A stretch of DNA of 8,879 nt from Nitriliruptoraceae bacterium. Lineage in GTDB: Bacteria > Actinomycetota > Nitriliruptoria > Nitriliruptorales > Nitriliruptoraceae. The stretch is from positions 1 through 8,879 of the forward strand of contig SLDB01000318.1 of the NCBI GenBank assembly GCA_007125475.1, in the 5' to 3' direction. Position numbers and translations under genes: made by a program. Shown here piece by piece: positions 6,841 through 8,879 of the stretch; the stretch's first letter is position 1, and the number at the start of each line of letters is the position of its first letter. The notes under the pieces were generated by a model that was given only the letters and a program-made list of their open reading frames with translations, ran no database searches and was not told where the DNA came from.

Positions 6841-6872
6841 GTCCCACCGACGACCCGTCCCACCGACGACCC
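6841..6872 (+). repeat. Perfect 16-bp tandem direct repeat upstream of ndk
   Basis: The unit GTCCCACCGACGACCC occurs twice head to tail (6841-6856 and 6857-6872) with no mismatch. It ends one base before the ndk ribosome binding site AGGAG (6874-6878), which is 5 nt before the GTG start. It is non-coding by the chosen gene starts. It could be a recent slippage duplication, or a paired protein- or RNA-binding site in the ndk 5' leader. Confidence 0.85.
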
Positions 6873-6883
6873 CAGGAGCACCC

Positions 6884-7297
6884 GTGGCCACCGAGCAGAC
6901 CCTCATCCTCGTCAAGCCGGACGGCGTCGCGCGCGGCCTCGTCGGTGACGTCGTCTCCCGGATCGAACGCAAGGGGTACCGCCTCGACGCCCTGCAGCTG
7001 AGGACGATCGACCGCCCGACCGCCGAGGAGCACTACGCCGAACACGCGCAGAAGCCCTTCTTCGGCGACCTGGTGACGTTCATCACCTCCGGGCCGCTGG
7101 TCGCGATGGCGGTCTCCGGGGAGGGGGCGATCGGCGGGATGCGCACGCTGATGGGGGCGACGAACCCCCTCGAGGCGGTCCCGGGCTCGATCCGGGGCGA
7201 CCACGCCACCGAGATCGGTGAGAACCTCGTGCACGGTTCCGACTCCGCGGCCTCGGCAGCCAGGGAGCTGGCGATCTTCTTCCCCGACGGCGTCTGA
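6884..7297 (+). CDS. ndk: Nucleoside diphosphate kinase
   Basis: Ndk transfers the gamma-phosphate of ATP to nucleoside diphosphates through a phosphohistidine and balances cytoplasmic NTP and dNTP pools. The 137 residues are the usual bacterial length. The start is the GTG at 6884, with AGGAG 5 nt upstream, giving the standard N-terminus TEQTLILVKPDGV with K11. The active-site signature NLVHGSDS places the catalytic histidine at H117. The nucleotide-binding block MGATNP (90-95) and SIRGD are present. GDHATEIGEN carries His where GDF is commonly seen, and MAVSGEGAI departs slightly from the usual GENAI; neither touches the phosphorylated histidine. ndk lies between folC and mreB in Streptomyces as well, which supports vertical inheritance. 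Confidence 0.98.
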   Translation: MATEQTLILVKPDGVARGLVGDVVSRIERKGYRLDALQLRTIDRPTAEEHYAEHAQKPFFGDLVTFITSGPLVAMAVSGEGAIGGMRTLMGATNPLEAVPGSIRGDHATEIGENLVHGSDSAASAARELAIFFPDGV

Positions 7298-7341
7298 GCT
7301 GCCGACGGCGGGCGACGCCGGCGGTCCACAACCCCCCCGAC

Positions 7342-7370
7342 CCCGTCGGCGACTCCGGCGGCCCGACGGG
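7342..7370 (+). terminator. Strong hairpin between ndk and the radC-family gene
   Basis: CCCGTCGG (7342-7349) and CCGACGGG (7363-7370) are perfect 8-bp arms with a 13-nt loop. It starts 44 bp after the ndk stop. A weaker 7-bp pair, CGGCGTC/GACGCCG (7288-7294 with 7314-7320), spans the ndk stop itself. Two runs of seven C flank the main hairpin (about 7332-7338 and 7379-7385). No T-run follows, so this is a possible non-canonical terminator or mRNA-end structure. Confidence 0.4.
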
Positions 7371-7401
7371 CAGGATCGCCCCCCCGTCTGCAGGAGCCGT
7401 C

Positions 7402-7917
7402 GTGTCCCAGCACCCCGTCGTCGCACGCCATCGCACCGCCGGTCCCGCCCGCTGGACCGTGGGGCCCGCTGCCGGGCTCGTCCCGGACCCCGGGTGTGCG
7501 GCGTGCGACCGTTCGCCGCAGCAGGTCGAGATCGCCGACCGACCGGAGGTCACCTCACCGGAGGCCGCCGCCGACGTCCTCGTCCCGCGTCTGGTGGGTG
7601 CCGACCGCGAACGGTGCATCGCGGCGTTGCTGGACACCAAGCACCGCCTGCGCACCGTCGTCACCGTCAGCATCGGCAGCCTGGACCATACGTTCATGTC
7701 GCCGCGCGAGGTGTTCCGGGACGCGTTGCTGGCCAACGCCGCGGCGGTCGTCCTGGCCCACAACCATCCGTCGGGGGATCCAGAACCCTCCCGCGACGAC
7801 GAGCTGGTCACGCGCCGGCTGGTGCGGGCCGGCGAGCTCGTCGGCGTCGAGGTCCTCGATCACCTCGTCGTCGGCGGGTGCAGGTGGGTCTCGCTGGCAC
7901 GTCGCGGCCGGTGCTGA
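7402..7917 (+). CDS. Short RadC-family JAMM/MPN+ protein lacking the HhH domain
   Basis: This 171-residue protein belongs to the RadC (UPF0758) family, whose C-terminal half is a JAB1/MPN/Mov34-type metal-binding domain; the family's biochemical role is unsettled. The start is the GTG at 7402, 5 nt after AGGAG. The JAMM residues are complete: E103 in PREVF, H120 and H122 in HNHPSG, S130 and D133 in PSRDD. The family linker RPEVTSPEAAADVL (48-60) is intact, but the usual N-terminal helix-hairpin-helix region is absent. Full RadC is about 220-230 residues. Its place is taken by about 45 unrelated residues with a CxxC (C32, C35); further cysteines are C72, C160 and C171. It lies between ndk and mreB, as radC precedes mreB in Bacillus. 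It may be a divergent radC; the ordinary DNA-binding role should not be assumed. Confidence 0.9.
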   Translation: MSQHPVVARHRTAGPARWTVGPAAGLVPDPGCAACDRSPQQVEIADRPEVTSPEAAADVLVPRLVGADRERCIAALLDTKHRLRTVVTVSIGSLDHTFMSPREVFRDALLANAAAVVLAHNHPSGDPEPSRDDELVTRRLVRAGELVGVEVLDHLVVGGCRWVSLARRGRC

Positions 7918-8142
7918 GCGCCTGGCGGGTCCGTCCGGGCAGGTGCGGCACGGACGCGGTGGGGAGGCGGTGGTAGCGTCAGGGTCTGGTCACCGCCCGG
8001 TGTGGCGCCTCGCACGCGGGCAGCGGCTGCCGGTCGTCGACCCCGTGTGCCGGGGTTCGGCCACCGGGCTCCTCGCGGGCGCCTCCACGGCGGGCCGCGC
8101 CAACCCTTGCACTCGGGTGCCTCGACACCGGTAGGTCCACAC
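7918..8142 (+). promoter_or_regulatory. mreB leader: candidate promoter and stem-loops
   Basis: This 225-bp gap is the longest in the window and has no supported gene. A bulged stem built on GTCCGT/ACGGAC (7929-7934 with 7950-7955) starts 11 bp after the radC-family stop and may end that transcript. TGG-TAGCGT (7971-7979) looks like an extended -10; the -35 (around 7951) is poor. Downstream, GGCAGC-G-GCTGCC (8019-8031) is a near-palindrome. A clear hairpin GACCCCG-TGTGC-CGGGGTT (8039-8057, 6 Watson-Crick pairs plus G-U) follows. If the promoter is right, the mreB mRNA has a structured leader of about 155 nt. Confidence 0.35.
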
Positions 8143-8879
8143 GTGGCGGCGAACATCGGCAACTCCCTTCAACTCCTCGGCCGGGACATGGCCGTCGACC
8201 TCGGCACCGCGAACACGCTCGTCTACGTCCGTGGACGGGGGATCGTGCTCGACGAGCCCTCGGTGGTGGCGATCAACACCCGTACCGGACACATCCTCGC
8301 CGTCGGGTCCGAGGCGAAGCGGATGATCGGCCGCACGCCCGGCCACATCATGGCGATCCGCCCCCTGAAGGACGGGGTGATCGCCGACTTCGACGTCACC
8401 GAGAAGATGCTGCGCTACTTCATCCACGCGGTGCACAAGCGCCGGTTCCTCGCCAAGCCACGCGTGGTCGTGTGCGTCCCGTCAGGGATCACCGGCGTCG
8501 AGCAACGCGCCGTCGAGGAGGCCTCGATCCAGGCCGGCGCCCGCTCGGCGTACATCATCGAGGAACCGATGGCCGCGGCGATCGGGGCGGGGCTCCCGGT
8601 CCACGAGCCGGCCGGGAACATGGTGGTCGACATCGGCGGCGGGACCACCGAGGTCGCGGTGATCTCCCTGGGAGGCATCGTGACCTCCCAGTCGATCCGG
8701 ATCGGTGGTGACGAGCTCGACGAGGCGATCATCGCCTACATCAAGAAGGAGTACTCGTTGATGCTCGGCGAGCGCACCGCCGAGGAGATCAAGATGGCGA
8801 TCGGGTCGGCGTTCCCGCTGCCCGACGAGCCCCACGCGGAGATCCGGGGCCGTGACCTCGTCTCCGGACTGCCCAAGAC
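8143..8879 (+). CDS. mreB: Rod shape-determining protein MreB (3' end outside window)
   Basis: MreB is the bacterial actin homologue that forms membrane-bound filaments and guides the elongation machinery for peptidoglycan synthesis. Only 245 codons are visible; the family is about 340-350 residues, so roughly the last 100 are missing. The GTG at 8143 is chosen because GGTAGG lies 7 nt upstream; it adds a short amphipathic stretch (NIGNSLQLLGRDM) that could contact the membrane. The ATG at 8188 is an in-frame alternative. Actin-fold motifs are present: phosphate-1 loop DLGTANT (19-25), PSGITGVEQRAV, the EEPMAAAIG block (140-148) and phosphate-2 loop DIGGGTTE (163-170). The sequence ends at DLVSGLPK, which is typical. 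mreC, mreD and rod-type genes probably follow beyond the edge. Confidence 0.98.
   Translation, partial: MAANIGNSLQLLGRDMAVDLGTANTLVYVRGRGIVLDEPSVVAINTRTGHILAVGSEAKRMIGRTPGHIMAIRPLKDGVIADFDVTEKMLRYFIHAVHKRRFLAKPRVVVCVPSGITGVEQRAVEEASIQAGARSAYIIEEPMAAAIGAGLPVHEPAGNMVVDIGGGTTEVAVISLGGIVTSQSIRIGGDELDEAIIAYIKKEYSLMLGERTAEEIKMAIGSAFPLPDEPHAEIRGRDLVSGLPK

Noticed and set aside
7218..7976. Plus-strand open frame of 252 codons overlapping ndk and the radC-family gene
   Set aside because: It crosses two well-supported genes in another frame and is Arg/Pro/Gly-rich; it is a shadow.
8039..8075. GGTTCG within the mreB leader as a possible tRNA T-arm
   Set aside because: No acceptor stem, D-arm or anticodon arm can be placed around it; the segment is better explained by a simple hairpin.
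1..8879. CRISPR arrays, insertion sequences, attachment sites, toxin-antitoxin or defence genes
   Set aside because: No spaced repeat array, transposase, integrase or terminal inverted repeats were seen; the only clear tandem repeat is the two-copy 16-bp unit before ndk.

Overview
The window is a GC-rich, gene-dense chromosomal segment. All eight supported genes lie on the + strand. High G+C, GTG starts, AGGAG/GGAG-type ribosome binding sites, a soluble di-iron acyl-ACP desaturase and an actinobacterial-looking MreB N-terminus all point to Actinomycetota. The valS-folC-ndk-mreB order is the one found in Streptomyces. A radC-family gene directly upstream of mreB recalls the Bacillus order (radC-mreBCD). 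The mixture suggests an actinobacterial lineage outside the classical Streptomyces/Mycobacterium groups, possibly Nitriliruptoria-like, but the sequence alone does not settle this.

Layout: (1) 3-788 is the 3' part of a multi-pass membrane protein gene whose start lies outside the window. (2) It overlaps by 4 bp (ATGA) with 785-1453, a small membrane-anchored protein with beta-propeller-like repeats. (3) valS (1566-4202) encodes valyl-tRNA synthetase. (4) 4317-5243 encodes an acyl-ACP desaturase with its own candidate promoter and a short dyad. (5) folC (5327-6766) encodes folylpolyglutamate/dihydrofolate synthase with an acidic tail. (6) ndk (6884-7297) encodes nucleoside diphosphate kinase and is preceded by a perfect 16-bp tandem repeat. 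(7) 7402-7917 encodes a short RadC-type JAMM protein that lacks the usual N-terminal helix-hairpin-helix part. (8) mreB starts at 8143 and runs off the right edge after 245 codons; it is probably the first gene of an mreBCD/rod operon.

The genes cover translation (ValRS), one-carbon metabolism (FolC), nucleotide supply (Ndk), membrane lipid desaturation and cell shape (MreB). They look like a syntenic housekeeping cluster rather than a single pathway. Intergenic gaps are 83-225 bp. Most contain GC-rich hairpins without U-tracts, so the genes may be separate or only partly coupled transcription units.

I found no mobile element, CRISPR array, tRNA, rRNA or clear defence system. The least ordinary parts are the uncharacterised membrane/propeller gene pair, the desaturase inserted between valS and folC, the HhH-less RadC protein with a CxxC motif, and the repeat and hairpin elements upstream of ndk and mreB.
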